Assembly: GCA_024364735.1 (NCBI GenBank) | Contig: JAGFNQ010004026.1 | Location: 532,664 to 596,663, forward strand | Direction of reading: 5' to 3' | Length of the DNA: 64,000 bases | Origin: Boesenbergia rotunda | Lineage: Eukaryota; Streptophyta; Magnoliopsida; Zingiberales; Zingiberaceae | In this document: in pieces, positions 21,340-31,732 of the stretch | How positions within the stretch are numbered: the first letter of the stretch is position 1 | Layout of the letters: the number at the start of each line of letters is the position of its first letter | Notes under the pieces: model-generated | Told to the model about the DNA's origin: nothing | Seen by the model: only the letters and a program-made list of their open reading frames with translations | Databases searched by the model: none | Program-made: the position numbers and the translations under genes

Positions 21340-21970
21340 AAACCCTAAGACCAAGAGGAGGATTAACTTGTAGTCAACAAGCCTCCAAGGACTGTGTCAG
21401 ATTTAAGGGAAGTTCAAATTAAAAGAAGAAGTTTTATGCCTTCAAATTGCTTATGTTTGAAAATTATCTTCATTTCAAATTGAATTTCCTAAAATTATAT
21501 TACCGTACTGATATTCAAAACTATTCTTTTGATTTTAATAAACCCTAAAGACACAGAGGAAGGTCCACTTCATGATCCATAAGGACTCCTAGGATGTGTC
21601 AAATTTAAGAGGAGTTTGAGTCAAGAGAAGAATTTCTGAAATGTGTTTATTAATTATTTTTTGTTATTAGACAATTCTTATAATTTAAATCAAACCTTAA
21701 GACTCAGAGGAAGATCGCTTGTAGTCAACAAGCTTCCTAGGACTGGGTCAAGTTTAGGGGGAGATTAAATTAAAAGAATTATTGAATTATATGTTTTCAT
21801 GCACTGCACGTTTAAAATCCTTTTGAAAACTTAAATAATTTTTTTTAAAATACTATTATTTTTTTTCAAAATTCTTTTGGAAATAGTATTTACATGAGTT
21901 GGAGAATTTCCAGGACACTTAGGAAACTGTCCTTGTAGTTAACAAGGTTTCCTAGGATTGTGTCAGACTG
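21340..21970 (+). repeat. Four spaced copies of the TAGTCAACAAG module in element C
   Basis: Copies start near 21340, 21541, 21692 and 21907, about 150-215 bp apart. Each has a purine-rich lead (CCTAAGACNCAGAGGA), then CTTGTAGTCAACAAG or a variant (a 5-bp stem CTTGT/ACAAG), then CCTAGGACTGTGTCAGATTT. Related copies are in D (50010-50070 and 50230-50312) and G (62855-62912, 63098-63170 and 63250-63330). Confidence 0.8.
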
Positions 21971-22958
21971 GAAAAGTAACCAATGCAAGTAAAATATTAT
22001 GCGATAAATACTTTTGTAAGTTCTTTAAAAAAAAATAATTTTCTCTAATATTATAAAAGCACTTATAGTTTTTAATGCATAATCTTCTTATATCTTCAAA
22101 AATGCACAATATCTTTCAAAAGTACTTCTACTTTTCAAAATATAATGTTTTCAAAAGTACTAATATTTTCAAGGCAATAGTGTTCTAAGACTTGCCTACA
22201 AAAATAATTTTTTTAATGCCTTTCAAAGTGGAGTTTTGGTGCATGTTAAGCTTTTGCTATGCTTTCAAAAATTATGCTAAGTATTTTTATGTTTTCAAAA
22301 CTCATAGGCTCTGATACATAAATTTTAAATTTTTTTTAAAAATTCCTTATTGATATATGGCTAAGGAGAAGAATTTCACATTAAGGGGGAGAGATTGGAA
22401 AGGAGAGAAAAGGCTAAAATTATTTTTTTTCTCCTGTCTTTCAAAAAGTAAAGTTCTTATCTTTCAAAGTTCAATATTTTTGAAAATTAACTTTACCTGC
22501 TTTTTCAAAGTTCATATTTTTGAAAATTAACTGTACTTGATTTCAAAAGATCATTTTTCAAAATTAACTGTATTTTGAATCATCTAAACTTAGAAAATTT
22601 TCTTTCAAACCCCGCAATTTTCTAAGTATTGGAAATTTGGCGTCAAAATTTTACCGAAATAAAATTCCTTTATTGCAAAGCCAAGTAAAAGTTATGTTAC
22701 AAAATTTAGGCTTGCAAAACTTTTTAAATTTTTACCTTGTTCACCCATGTTTATTTTTGATATATGTCAAAGGGGGAGGAAGGGTCAAAGTTAAAGTGTT
22801 AAGTTAAGTATTTTATAACACAAGTATTCAGGGATTTAGGGGGAGTATAAATTTTTTTTTTGTTACACTTATACTGTTCATAACTCCTTCATTTCTTAAC
22901 TGTTATATGTTTATACTTAACTTTGAATTGTGTTGCCATAAATCAAAAAGGGGGAGAT
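21971..22958 (+). other. 3' non-coding region and polypurine tract of element C
   Basis: A/T-rich, with recurrent TTTTCAAAA and TTTGAAAATTAACT phrases and several purine tracts (AAGGGGGAG near 22375 and 22768, TTAGGGGGAG near 22840). The last one, AAATCAAAAAGGGGGAGAT (22940-22958), directly precedes the 3' LTR and is the functional polypurine tract. Confidence 0.8.
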
Positions 22959-24428
22959 TGTTGGTGCAGGAAGCACCATATCGAACCTTGTTTTGATATT
23001 GGCAAAGGATTCAAAGTTAAGTTTGTTTGTGATCTAACAATATTACTCAAGTGTGCAGAGACAAAGTCCTAGCGAAGGAATGCTAGGCACCTGGCGAAGG
23101 ACTGCCAGGATACAAAGCCCTAGCGAAGGACTGCTAGGCACCTGGCGAAGGACTGCCAGTATCCAAGCCCTAGCGAAGGACTGCTAGGCAGCTAGCGAAG
23201 GACTGCCAGTATCCAAGCCCTAGCGAAGGACTGCTAGGCAACTGGCGAAGGACTGCCAGTATCCAAGCCCTAGCGAAGGACTGCTAAGCAACTGGCGAAG
23301 GACTGCCAGTATCAAAGCCCTAGCGAAGGACTGCTAGGCAACTGCCGAAGGACTGCCGGTATCCAAGACCTGACAAAGGACCGTCAGGCAAAAGTCCAAC
23401 TGGAGGAGCCGGTTGGCACCAGGTAAATTCTCCCGAGAGGAGTAGGTGAGGACGCGTTCCCCTTGAGGGAACATTAGGCGTCTGTTCGACCTAGGGCTCC
23501 ATTTTGGAGACCAAAGTCAGAACCAAGACAGCTAAGGCTGTATAAACTAACATAATATTTGCTGTTTTGGACTAACCCTGGATGCAGGACCGCAGGACTG
23601 TGTATCTGCAGCTCAGAGAACCTCAGAGGAGTGAGACAGTAGCTGAGCAGGGCGCCCCGGAGGTTTCGGGCGCCCCCAGAGTCAACCGAAGTCAGCAGAC
23701 AAAGAAAAAGCCCCGACAGCAGCATTTCGGGGCGCCCTTGATGTTTCGGGCGCCCCGCGCACTCCGGGCGCCCCGCGTGTCGCGGGCACCCCCAGTGAAG
23801 CCCCCACTGCCAGCTGCCGAAGCGCGCCCTCGCGAAACCAAATGGATGAAGCTTTGACCGGTCAACCGGGCGCCCCGAGCACTCCGGGCGCCCCGGTCAA
23901 CTGTTATCCCGAAGTCGAAGTGATCAGTCACGACCGAGAGCACGCCGGATCAGAGGCCACGTGGGAGGGCGCCCCGAGCATTCCGGGCGCCCCCAGCCCT
24001 ATATAAAGGGCCCTCGACCCCAGGTTTAAATCATCAATTGCATTGAACGCAATCACGCTCTTCTGCTCCCGCGCTCTGCTCCAGAACCCTCCAGACTCGA
24101 GATACAAGCGCCGGCGACGTCCAACTGCTCTGGAACTTCGATTTACACCGGACGTCGGTAACAAAGAAAAGCTGTCTTTTTTTTCTTACTGCAATTTACT
24201 GTAATCAATCTTTGTAAAATTGTTTTGCGCGATTATAGTATTGCCTAGAGTAAACGGTCAACGACCGTGGGCCTTGGAGTAGGAGTCGACCCAGGCTCCG
24301 AACCAAGTAAAAATCTTGGTGTTCGCATTGTCTGATTTTGATTATTCCGCTACGCAATTGCTCTTTACGAAATCCGAACGATTTGCGACATTCACCCCCC
24401 CCCCTCTATCGCATCTCTCGATCCAACA
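22959..24428 (+). repeat. 3' LTR of element C
   Basis: Nearly identical to 16792-18308 apart from one fewer 50-bp unit (six units at 23066-23367) and scattered single-base changes, mostly transitions. Confidence 0.95.
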
Positions 24429-24454
24429 AAAACAAAACCACAAGAGCATCTTAC

Positions 24455-24465
24455 TTTGGAGCCAT
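24455..24465 (-). CDS. Predicted 11-nt coding exon 1 of E ORF2
   Basis: ATGGCTCCAAA on the minus strand is followed by the donor GTAAGATG. Joining after the 11th base puts the next codons in the frame of exon 2 (16548 downward). ORF2 of element B has a start exon of exactly the same coding length and phase (5628-5618). The leader upstream is CT-rich and begins behind a TATA-like TATTAAATC (24710-24701). Splicing is inferred from frame and consensus only. Confidence 0.6.
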
Positions 24466-24779
24466 GAAGTTGGTTGGGTTGTTTGAGAAGAACACACAAG
24501 TGGCTCTCTGAAACTTGCGCAAGAAAGAGGACCTCAGGAGCTTGCAGTCGCGAACTCACAGAGAAGAGGAGGAAGCTCTCACGTAGGAAGAGGAGGAAGA
24601 GCTCGCGAGAGGGAAGCTACAGTGAAGACTCGTGCACTTACAGGGAAGGAGATGAAGTTGAAGTTCGGGCGGCTAGGGTTGGGAGAAATGAAGGTTTGAG
24701 TGATTTAATAGGTTGGTGGACCGATCACCAACCAAAATCAATGCTGCTGATGGGATCGACCGTTTGATCCAAAGTACCC
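24466..24779 (-). promoter_or_regulatory. Predicted leader and core promoter of E ORF2
   Basis: The minus strand reads from the palindrome array into CCTATTAAATCACTC (TATA-like, about 24712-24698), then a C- and T-rich leader with AACCCTAGCCGCC (typical of plant 5' leaders) up to the start codon at 24465. Plus-strand reading of the same DNA gives an Arg/Lys/Ser-rich frame that I regard as a by-product. Confidence 0.45.
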
Positions 24780-25200
24780 AGACCAATCAGGAGACCTCCT
24801 GATCGGTCAGAGTGGGTTCTGATCAGTCTCTGTGACCGATCAGGGAAGTCCCTGATCGGTCTGCAGATCGATCAGAGAACCGAACAGACGTCTCTGTGAG
24901 CGTTCTGATCGGTCTGTCGACCGATCAGAAGCAGCCCTGATCGGTCAGCCTGACCGATCAGGAATAGCCTGATCGGTCGGTGGACCGATCAGGTCCGATA
25001 CAGATGCTTTCTATGGATTTCTTACAGAAACTTCCTGATCGGTCTACTGGACCAATCAGAATCAGCTCTGATCGGTCTGCCTGACCGATCAGGAACAGCC
25101 TAATCGGTCGGTGGACCGATCAGGTTTGGTTTATTGAGAAGTTTGATCGATACAGAAGTATTCTGAGGGGATATGTGATCGGTCCATAGGCCGATCAGAT
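24780..25200. repeat. Internal GATCGGTC palindrome array upstream of E ORF2
   Basis: At least eight CTGATCGGTC-spacer-GACCGATCAG inverted repeats, the same motif as in the U3 of this element's LTR (13648-14283). It lies between pol (ends 25718) and the ORF2 start exon. The array in the LTR sits upstream of the LTR transcription start, so this looks like a duplicated promoter-proximal array. Confidence 0.85.
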
Positions 25201-25717
25201 TTCAGATGGGTTTCTGAAACTCTGATGCATTTCAGAAACTCTCGTTTCAAAACATCCCTCTCAACCTTTAATACAACCAGAATTGATTTGTCTTACCCTA
25301 CAAGGATTCCCTTATCCGATATTGTATTTTTCCATATTTCCAATCAAGATAAGGTTATGTCCTTATGAATTAAAAAAAAATCCGAAATAGGTTTGTATCT
25401 CCAACCAATTGAAATCAAGTTTGTATCAAAAACAAATCTCCAACCAAGTTTCCTTGATTGGAATGTCCAAGTATGTTCTTGGAACCAAATACACATGTAT
25501 TATACATTGGTTTTCCCCATACGTGGGCAAATTAATGATTTTTGTCTCTTCAACCTAATTGCTCAAGGGATGCATGAACATTTTGAGTAATTAGGTTGAT
25601 CCTAACATCTCACCCCATTTCTAGCAATCAAAAATATTTTGTTAAATCTTATAGTGTTTGTGAGATTTCCCCAAGTTGCCCAACAATTTGAGATGATCAT
25701 GAAGGGTTTTTACAATC
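25201..25717 (-). other. Spacer behind pol of element E with hairpin module
   Basis: A/T-rich, no reading frame on the pol strand. ATCTCAC (25607-25613) and GTGAGAT (25660-25666) form the outer stem of the hairpin module seen behind gag in B, C, D and G; the inner stem is weak here. Confidence 0.5.
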
Positions 25718-27427
25718 CTATTGAGCACGACACATTCCCAACTCCCTCCTTAGGAAACTAAATTCATTTTCGGTGAGTCGTTTAGTGAAAATGTCTGCTA
25801 GATTCGATTTTGACTCCACATGTGAGAGTACAATATCTCCTCTAGCAACATGATCCCTAATGAAGTGGGGACGCACTTCAATGTGTTTGGTTCTTGAATA
25901 ATGGACCAGATTCTTTGTAAGGTTTATTGTGCTTATGTTGTCACACAACACTTGCACACCCTTGTTGGATAATCCATAGTCCTCTAGTGTGTGTATCATC
26001 CACAACAATTGTGATACACTCTCTCCTATGGCGATATAATCTGCCTCGATCGTGGAGAGAGCAATACAATATTGCTTCCGACTTGACCAACTCACTAAGG
26101 ATGATCCTAAAAATTGGCAACTCCCACTTGTGCTCTTCCGATCCAACTTGCACCCAGTATAGTCGGAATCGGTATAACCAATTAAGTCAAACGACTTTGT
26201 ACGGGGGTACCAAAGACCGACTCCAATTGTGCCCTTAAGGTATCTCAAAATTCTCTTTACAGCAATTAAATGAGATTTCTTAGCACAGACTTGGTATCTA
26301 GCGCACATACCCACAGCAAAAACGATATCTAGGAGACTAGCTATGAGGTATAGCAAACTACCTATCATACTTCGATATTGGGTTAGGTCGACGGGCTTCC
26401 CACTCTCATCATTGTCTAACCTCGTATTTGTCGCCATGGGAGTGGTTACCTCCTTAGTGTCACTCATGTTAAATTTTTTGAGCATCTCATGAGTGTATTT
26501 AGATTGATGCACATAGATTCCGTCTCGAGTTTGTTTGATCTCATGTCCAAGGAAGAAGGTTAATTCTCCCACTAGACTCATTTCAAATTCACTCTCCATG
26601 TGTCCAATAAACTCATTCAAATAACCCTTGTTGTTGGAGCCACAAATTATGTCATTGACATATACTTGGGCTACAAAGATATTGTCACCATCTCTTCGTA
26701 GAAATAGTGTAGGGTCTATTTGTCCTCTCAGGAAGCCTTTTTCAATTAAAAATGTTGACAACCGCTCATACCAAGCCCGAGGTGCTTGTTTTAGGCCGTA
26801 AAGAGCCTTCTTGAGCTTAAACACGTGGTTTAGAAATTCAGAATTTTCAAACCCTGGTGGTTGTTCAACATAGACCTCTTCTCCAATGAAACCATTTAAG
26901 AAGGCCGATTTAACATCCATTTGATAGAGTTTGAAACCTCTATGTGCTGTAAATGCAAGAATCAACCGAATGGATTCTAATCATGCCACGGGAGCATAGG
27001 TCTCATCGTAATCAAGGTCTTCAACTTGACTATAACCCTTGGCTACCAAGCGTGCCTTGTTTCTTACGATTTCTCCCTTATGGTTCAATTTATTTTTGAA
27101 GACCCATTTAGTTCCAATAATTGTGGACTTCTTAGGTCTAGGAACTAAATCCCAAACTTGACTTCTATCAAATTGATCTAACTCATCTTGCATAGCAATG
27201 ATCCAATCGGGATCATGCAATGCCTCGTCAACAATCCTAGGTTCAATTTTAGAAATTAAGGCAACCTCATTAGCCTCATTCCTAAAGAATGATCTAGTTC
27301 TAACCCCATGATGGATATCTCCAACAATTTGGTCTTGGGGATGAATAGAGGCTAACCTAGTTTGCCTTGGTGTTGGAGGTGCTTCCTGGATGGTCTCACT
27401 AGACATAGGCTAAGACTCTGGGTCTGG
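25718..27427 (-). pseudogene. pol of element E: reverse transcriptase and RNase H
   Basis: RNA-dependent DNA polymerase and RNase H that would copy the element RNA in the virus-like particle. The minus strand gives SQVWDLVPRPKKSTIIGTKW (fingers), YDETYAPVA, FKLYQMDVKSAFLNG and VYVEQPPGFE, then YVNDIICGS at about 26662-26636, and the RNase H motifs LIGYTDSDYTGC, SSRKQYCIALSTIEADY and VRPHFIRDHVARG. In most copia elements the catalytic box is YVDD; here the first Asp codon is AAT (Asn), which should abolish polymerase activity. In-frame stops lie at 27408-27428 and at about 26966-26980. The C-terminal end, LRRELGMCRAQ, is complete. Confidence 0.92.
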
Positions 27428-28845
27428 CTAAGCTTCATGTCGTCTAGGCTCACCATCATCAGATTCATCCGCAACATTTACAACACTTGGACCTTCATTC
27501 AATCCTAGTCTCCTAAGCTCGAATTGAACTCCCTCTATATCTTCTGATTGATCAATCGCTTTTGGGATCTCCTCAAATACAACATCAGAAGATTCTTCAA
27601 CTAACCTAGATTTCTTGTTGTAGACTCGATAAGCTTTGCTGACAAGGGAATACCTGACCAGTATCCCTTCATCAGCTTTAGTTGTGAACTTCCCAAGATG
27701 ATCCTTGGTGTTTAGAATGAACACCTTACACCCAAACACCCGGAGATGTTTAACTATAGGTGGTTTTTCAAACCAAAGTTCGTGAGGAGTCTTCCCTAAA
27801 AATCTATGAAAGAGGACTCGATTTTGCATATAGCAAGCTGTGTTTACAGCTTCAGCCCACAAGTAGCTCGGTAAAGAGTACTCATTAAGCATGCTTCGTG
27901 CAACCTCTTGTAAGACTTGGTTCTTCCTCTCTACAACACCATTTTACTGTGGTTTTCTAGGAGTAACTCATGTTTATACCCTTTTACTTGACAAAATTCT
28001 AAAAACCTATGATTTTGAAATTCTCCTTCATGATCACTCCTAATTGTTTTTATTGTTGTAGATTTTTCATTTTCAATTCTTCTACAAAAAGAAATAAAAA
28101 TATCAAGAGTTTGATCCTTATGTTTTATAAAATAAGTCCAAGTATATCTAGTATAGTCATCAATGATTACAAAGCAATACCTACTACCATTCAATGAGAT
28201 TATAGTACTACAATCAAACAAATCCATATGTAGTAAATCTAAAGCAGTAGAGGTACTTACAACACTTTTACCTTTGTGAGATGCTTTTGTTTGCTTACCC
28301 ATTTGACATGCATCACATAGCTTTTCCTTTTCATATTTGATGCTTGGTAAGCCTCGTACAAGTCCTTTGTTGGCCAATTTTCGGATATTCTTCATGTTCA
28401 CGTGGGCCAACCTCCAATGCCAAAGTGAGGATTCTTTTTCTTTGGACATGAAACACTTAATAGAAGCATTAATAGCACTTTTAAATGAAACTTGATAAAT
28501 ATTGTCTATTCTTGTGCCTACTAGTATCGTGTCAAGTGTGTCATTTTGTCTAACTAGACATTGACTTGGATGAAATTCAATTGTGTATCCCACATCACAC
28601 AATTGACTGACACTTACGAGATTAAATGACATCCCCTTGACTAGAAGGATATTTTTGATTCTAAGACATTCGGATATTTGAATGTCTCGTATCCCTACAA
28701 TCTTAAGACTACCATTATTACCAAATGATACATTACCTCTACTTTTGCTTTATAGGGTAGTGAACAATGATCTATCTCCGGTCATGTGTTTGGAGCACCC
28801 ACTATCAACAAACCAAGTTAATATATGATCCCCCTCAATCAATAC
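27428..28845 (-). pseudogene. pol of element E: protease and integrase
   Basis: The protease is recognised by WFVDSGCSKHMTGD (about 28800-28760), whose DSG holds the catalytic Asp; a stop follows shortly after. The GAG pre-integrase region has SLWHWRLAHVNM and CDACQMGKQTKASH (zinc-binding His/Cys pairs). The integrase core has LLHMDLFDC (first Asp) and IRSDHEGEF (second Asp). The PQQNG-Glu segment is damaged by a frameshift and stop near 27931-27900, and the C-terminal part continues as MLNEYSLPSYLWAEAVNTAC and LRVFGCKVFILNTKD. Protease would mature the polyprotein and integrase insert the cDNA. Confidence 0.9.
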
Positions 28846-28848
28846 CTA
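28846..28848 (-). other. In-frame TAG at the gag/pol border of element E
   Basis: The frame runs gag ...VPKSSIFRIV, TAG, VLIEGDH... into the protease without a shift. The base after the stop is G (TAG GTA). Element N has TAG GTA at the same place (33386-33388), so the stop is probably original and not decay. It could be read through, or form part of a splice donor (AG/GT). Confidence 0.65.
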
Positions 28849-30425
28849 CACAATACGAAAAATGGAAGATTTAGGTACCCAAACCTTGGGACCTAATGCA
28901 CCAACAATGCATGATTTATGCACCCATGCCTTGATCATTTTCTTTTGAACCCTAGAAACCTTTGATGATCTAACATGGGTTCTAGACATTAATGAGACAA
29001 AGGTTGGTTCTTTAGGTCTGTAACCTATACCGGCCTTGTTGTAAACCGCTCTTTGAGCGTTTAGGATCATGTCCAAAGTCTTGAAGCTAGTTGAGAATTT
29101 CTCAAGAAGACTCTTAAGTTTCTCAACTTCACTCTTCAAGGCTTTGTTCTCATCCTCTAGAACTTCAACATGTAAGTCATCAATATCCTCATCCTTAGAG
29201 GATTTTAATTGCTCTACTTCTACTTTTAAGGACTTCACTTTTTCCTTGGATTTCTTAAGCAGACTAGTTAAGCATGCAATGGTTCTATAGCATTTATCTA
29301 ACTTAGGAGAGATTATCTCATCATCATCCGAAGATGATGTAGCCGTGGTTGAAAAGTCCCTTGATTCGTCACTGCTCTCCATGTCTTCTATGGCCATGAG
29401 AGCTACATGACGAGTGCTCTTCTCCTCCTTTTCTTCTTCGGATGAGCTGGATGAAGACTCATCCCATGTGGCCTTCAAGGCTTTCTTCTTCTTTTTTGAT
29501 TTCTCCTCCTTCTTCCTTTTGGACATTCATTCTTATAATGCCCCTTTTTTCTACACTCATAACACGTGACGTTAGATTTATCAACTTTAACTTCACTAGT
29601 GTTACCTTTCCCTTTGTAGCGTCGGCTCTTCCTCATCATCCTTCTTACGAAGTTAGCCATCTCGGATGATGAAGACTCACTTCCATCCTCCTCGGATTCG
29701 GATGACGAAGATGAAACCTCCTTCTCCTTCTTCTTTTCTTTCTTCTTCTTTGCCTTGTCCCCTGCCACAAGAGCAATCCCCTTTTCCTTAGGGCCTTTGT
29801 TAGTAATATCGTGTAATTCCATTTCACAAAATAAGTCATCTATCTTAACAATAGACAAGTCCTTGGATATCTTGTAGGCATCCACCATGGATGACCACAA
29901 AGCATTCCTAGGAAAGGATTTTAGTATGTACCTTACAAGGTCGCGATTCTCGACCTTCTCATCGATGGAATGTAAACCGTTAAGTATTTCCTTGAATCGA
30001 CCATAGAGTTCACTTACCGTTTCGGACTCCTTCATGGTGAGGTTTTGGAGTTGGTTGAGGAAAAGGTCCCTCTTGGCTATCCGGGAATCTCTGGTTCCTT
30101 CATGGAGTTCAATAAGTTTGTTCCACAGATCCGTAGCACTGGTGAAGGAACCAACATTGATCAGTTGTTCCTTAGTCATCCCACACTGCAGGGTGACCAC
30201 AGCCTTCGCATCAGCTTCTCCCTTCCGGGTTTGCTCGGCTGACCATCTTGATGAGTCCAGCTCTTTTCTCTCAACATCTTTTGGAGGGATGAAACCCTCC
30301 TTCACAGAGAACCACATACCAATATCTTTCTTCAGGTAGTATTCCATCCTTGACCTCCAATATTGGAAGTCAGCTCCATCGAAAAATGGAGGTCTGTTGG
30401 TGCTGAAACCTTCCCTCATAGCCAT
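28849..30425 (-). pseudogene. gag of element E (UBN2, one CCHC knuckle), frameshifted
   Basis: The start is placed at the ATG at 30425 (MAMREGFSTNRPPFFDG); the frame is open further, through the primer site. The UBN2 capsid-like domain spans about residues 20-230 (YWRSRMEYYL, LQCGMTKEQL, LWNKLIELHEGTRDSRIAKR, YILKSFPRNALWSSMVDAYK). A Lys-rich and a Ser/Glu-rich segment follow, then the zinc knuckle CYECRKKGHYKNEC (about 29570-29525). The reading frame shifts in the Lys-rich stretch behind it (29475-29526 overlap) and continues as an acidic region and a coiled coil (LKVEVEQLKS, LKSEVEKLKSLLEKF), closing with KVWVPKSSIFRIV. Gag would form the particle and bind the RNA. Confidence 0.9.
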
Positions 30426-30468
30426 TCTTGTTATGCTCTCGGGTGATAGACCATTGGAAAGAGCCTTA

Positions 30469-30483
30469 GGCTCTAATACCACT
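30469..30483 (-). other. Primer binding site of element E
   Basis: The minus strand reads AGTGGTATTAGAGCC directly behind the LTR; one base differs from the usual TGGTATCAGAGCC (C to T). Confidence 0.85.
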
Positions 30484-30743
30484 TGTTGGACCTTGGATGG
30501 CTAGAGAGGGAGGGTGTGAATAGCCAGACACAAAAACTTCTCACTTCTTTGAAGTCTTTCTGCACTTAAGGTTAGCAGCGGAAGCAATAACACAAAACAG
30601 AAAGAATAAGACAGAGAACAAACACTAACTCAGAAGGTTTACAAGGTTCGGGGATAACTTGCCCCTACTCCTTGGCGTGCCCGTGAGGTGGGCGATCCCT
30701 TGATCGTCGGCAGATCAAGCCCCAGAAATCCGGATAATCAAGA
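30484..30743 (-). repeat. 5' LTR of element E, 3'-terminal part
   Basis: Aligns with 12701-12960. It is interrupted at 30743 by element N; CAAGA (30739-30743) is the left duplication of N. The rest of the LTR continues at 38388-40233. Confidence 0.9.
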
Positions 30744-31675
30744 TGTTGAGGCAATCGACCCTTAAATGATTGGAAGATCATGGTTTTGATGTGTGTAGGT
30801 GAATATGTTTAAGGTTAGAGCGTTATGTTGTGTTTGATGTGTGTGATTGAGTTTGCAGGACTTGGAGAATCACACATGGTGGACATATCCGAGGGACGAG
30901 AGCCGAGGGAGGAGAGCTCCAAGGGCAAAGCCGGGAAGTGGACTTCAAGGGCACACGTGAAGGGTGACATGGAGGCAAGCCAAGGGAAGGCTTGCGTGTT
31001 CATCCGAGGGACGATAGCCAGAGGAAGAGGACTTCAAGAGGCAAGCCAAGGGAGCAGACCTTAAGGTACACATGAAGGAGAAGGTCCGAAGTTGCTGGAA
31101 CAAGGCTGAGAGGCAGGGCAGTCGACTGGCTCGGGGCAGTCGACTGCCAAAACTCACAGAGAGTTTTCGGCCTCGGACCAGTAGACTGACCTTGGGGCAG
31201 TTGACTGGTATACCCCAAAAACTAGCCGTTGGCTAGCAATTAATGCTAGACCAGTCGACTGCCCTTGGGGCAGTCGACTGGTGCGGGGCTGGACAGACTG
31301 CGAGTTTTTCCTGTTCACCTATAAAAGGAGCACCTTTTTTCACGTGAGCGGTATGATTCTGTACAGTGTCGAAGTGCTGCTCGTCTGAAGAGTGCTCTCT
31401 ACTTCCTCTCTTGTATTCTACTGTATTCTAAAAAGAGGAAGATCACCAGTGTAAAGGTTTCTCCACCTGAAGGAGAATTTTTCATAGTGGAACTGGTGTA
31501 CGGCGTGGATCCTTGGATTAGTCACCCATCTGGGTGGATACCAAGTAAACGGTTGGTTGTTAGCATTGTTAATCTTTTCATTTACATATTATTTCCGTTG
31601 CACTAACAACTTTGTAGAGATCAAACGGAAAAAGTGCCATTCACCCCCCCTCTAGCACGCCTAGACGATCCATCA
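30744..31675 (+). repeat. 5' LTR of element N
   Basis: TGTTGAGG...GATCCATCA. Four perfect CAGTCGACTG palindromes (31119, 31137, 31252 and 31271) and two degenerate ones precede the TATA box TATAAAAG (31320-31327). By eye the first 600 bases differ from the 3' LTR at roughly 25 positions. Confidence 0.95.
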
Positions 31676-31732
31676 GTTAGTATCAGAGCCGGTTCGTTTC
31701 GGAAGAACTAACCGTCAACCGGAGCAAGTATA
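31676..31732 (+). other. Primer site and leader of element N
   Basis: TTAGTATCAGAGCCGG follows the LTR. It matches the Met-tRNA site except for one G to A change. A short leader runs to the gag ATG at 31733. Confidence 0.85.

Larger units (their letters stand above)
16792..24428 (+). mobile_element. Element C: gag-only non-autonomous LTR element
   Basis: LTRs of 1517 bp (16792-18308) and 1470 bp (22959-24428) with a perfect 5-bp duplication AAAAC (16787-16791 and 24429-24433). Interior: primer site, broken gag with two zinc knuckles, then about 3 kb of non-coding modules and a polypurine tract; no pol. The two LTRs differ at only some 20 positions plus one 50-bp repeat unit by eye, so this is one of the younger insertions. 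It lies in the intron of ORF2 of element E, in opposite orientation. Confidence 0.93.

Noticed and set aside
24474..24767. Plus-strand Arg/Lys/Ser-rich frame of 97 codons
   Set aside because: It lies antisense in the leader of E ORF2; composition comes from GA-rich repeats and no homolog or promoter is apparent.
25927..26238. Plus-strand 103-codon frame
   Set aside because: Exact antisense of the RNase H region of element E; a shadow frame.
30825..31218. Frames on both strands in the N LTR
   Set aside because: They are short, lie in LTR control DNA, and the equivalent frames in the second LTR (37526-37922) have different ends.
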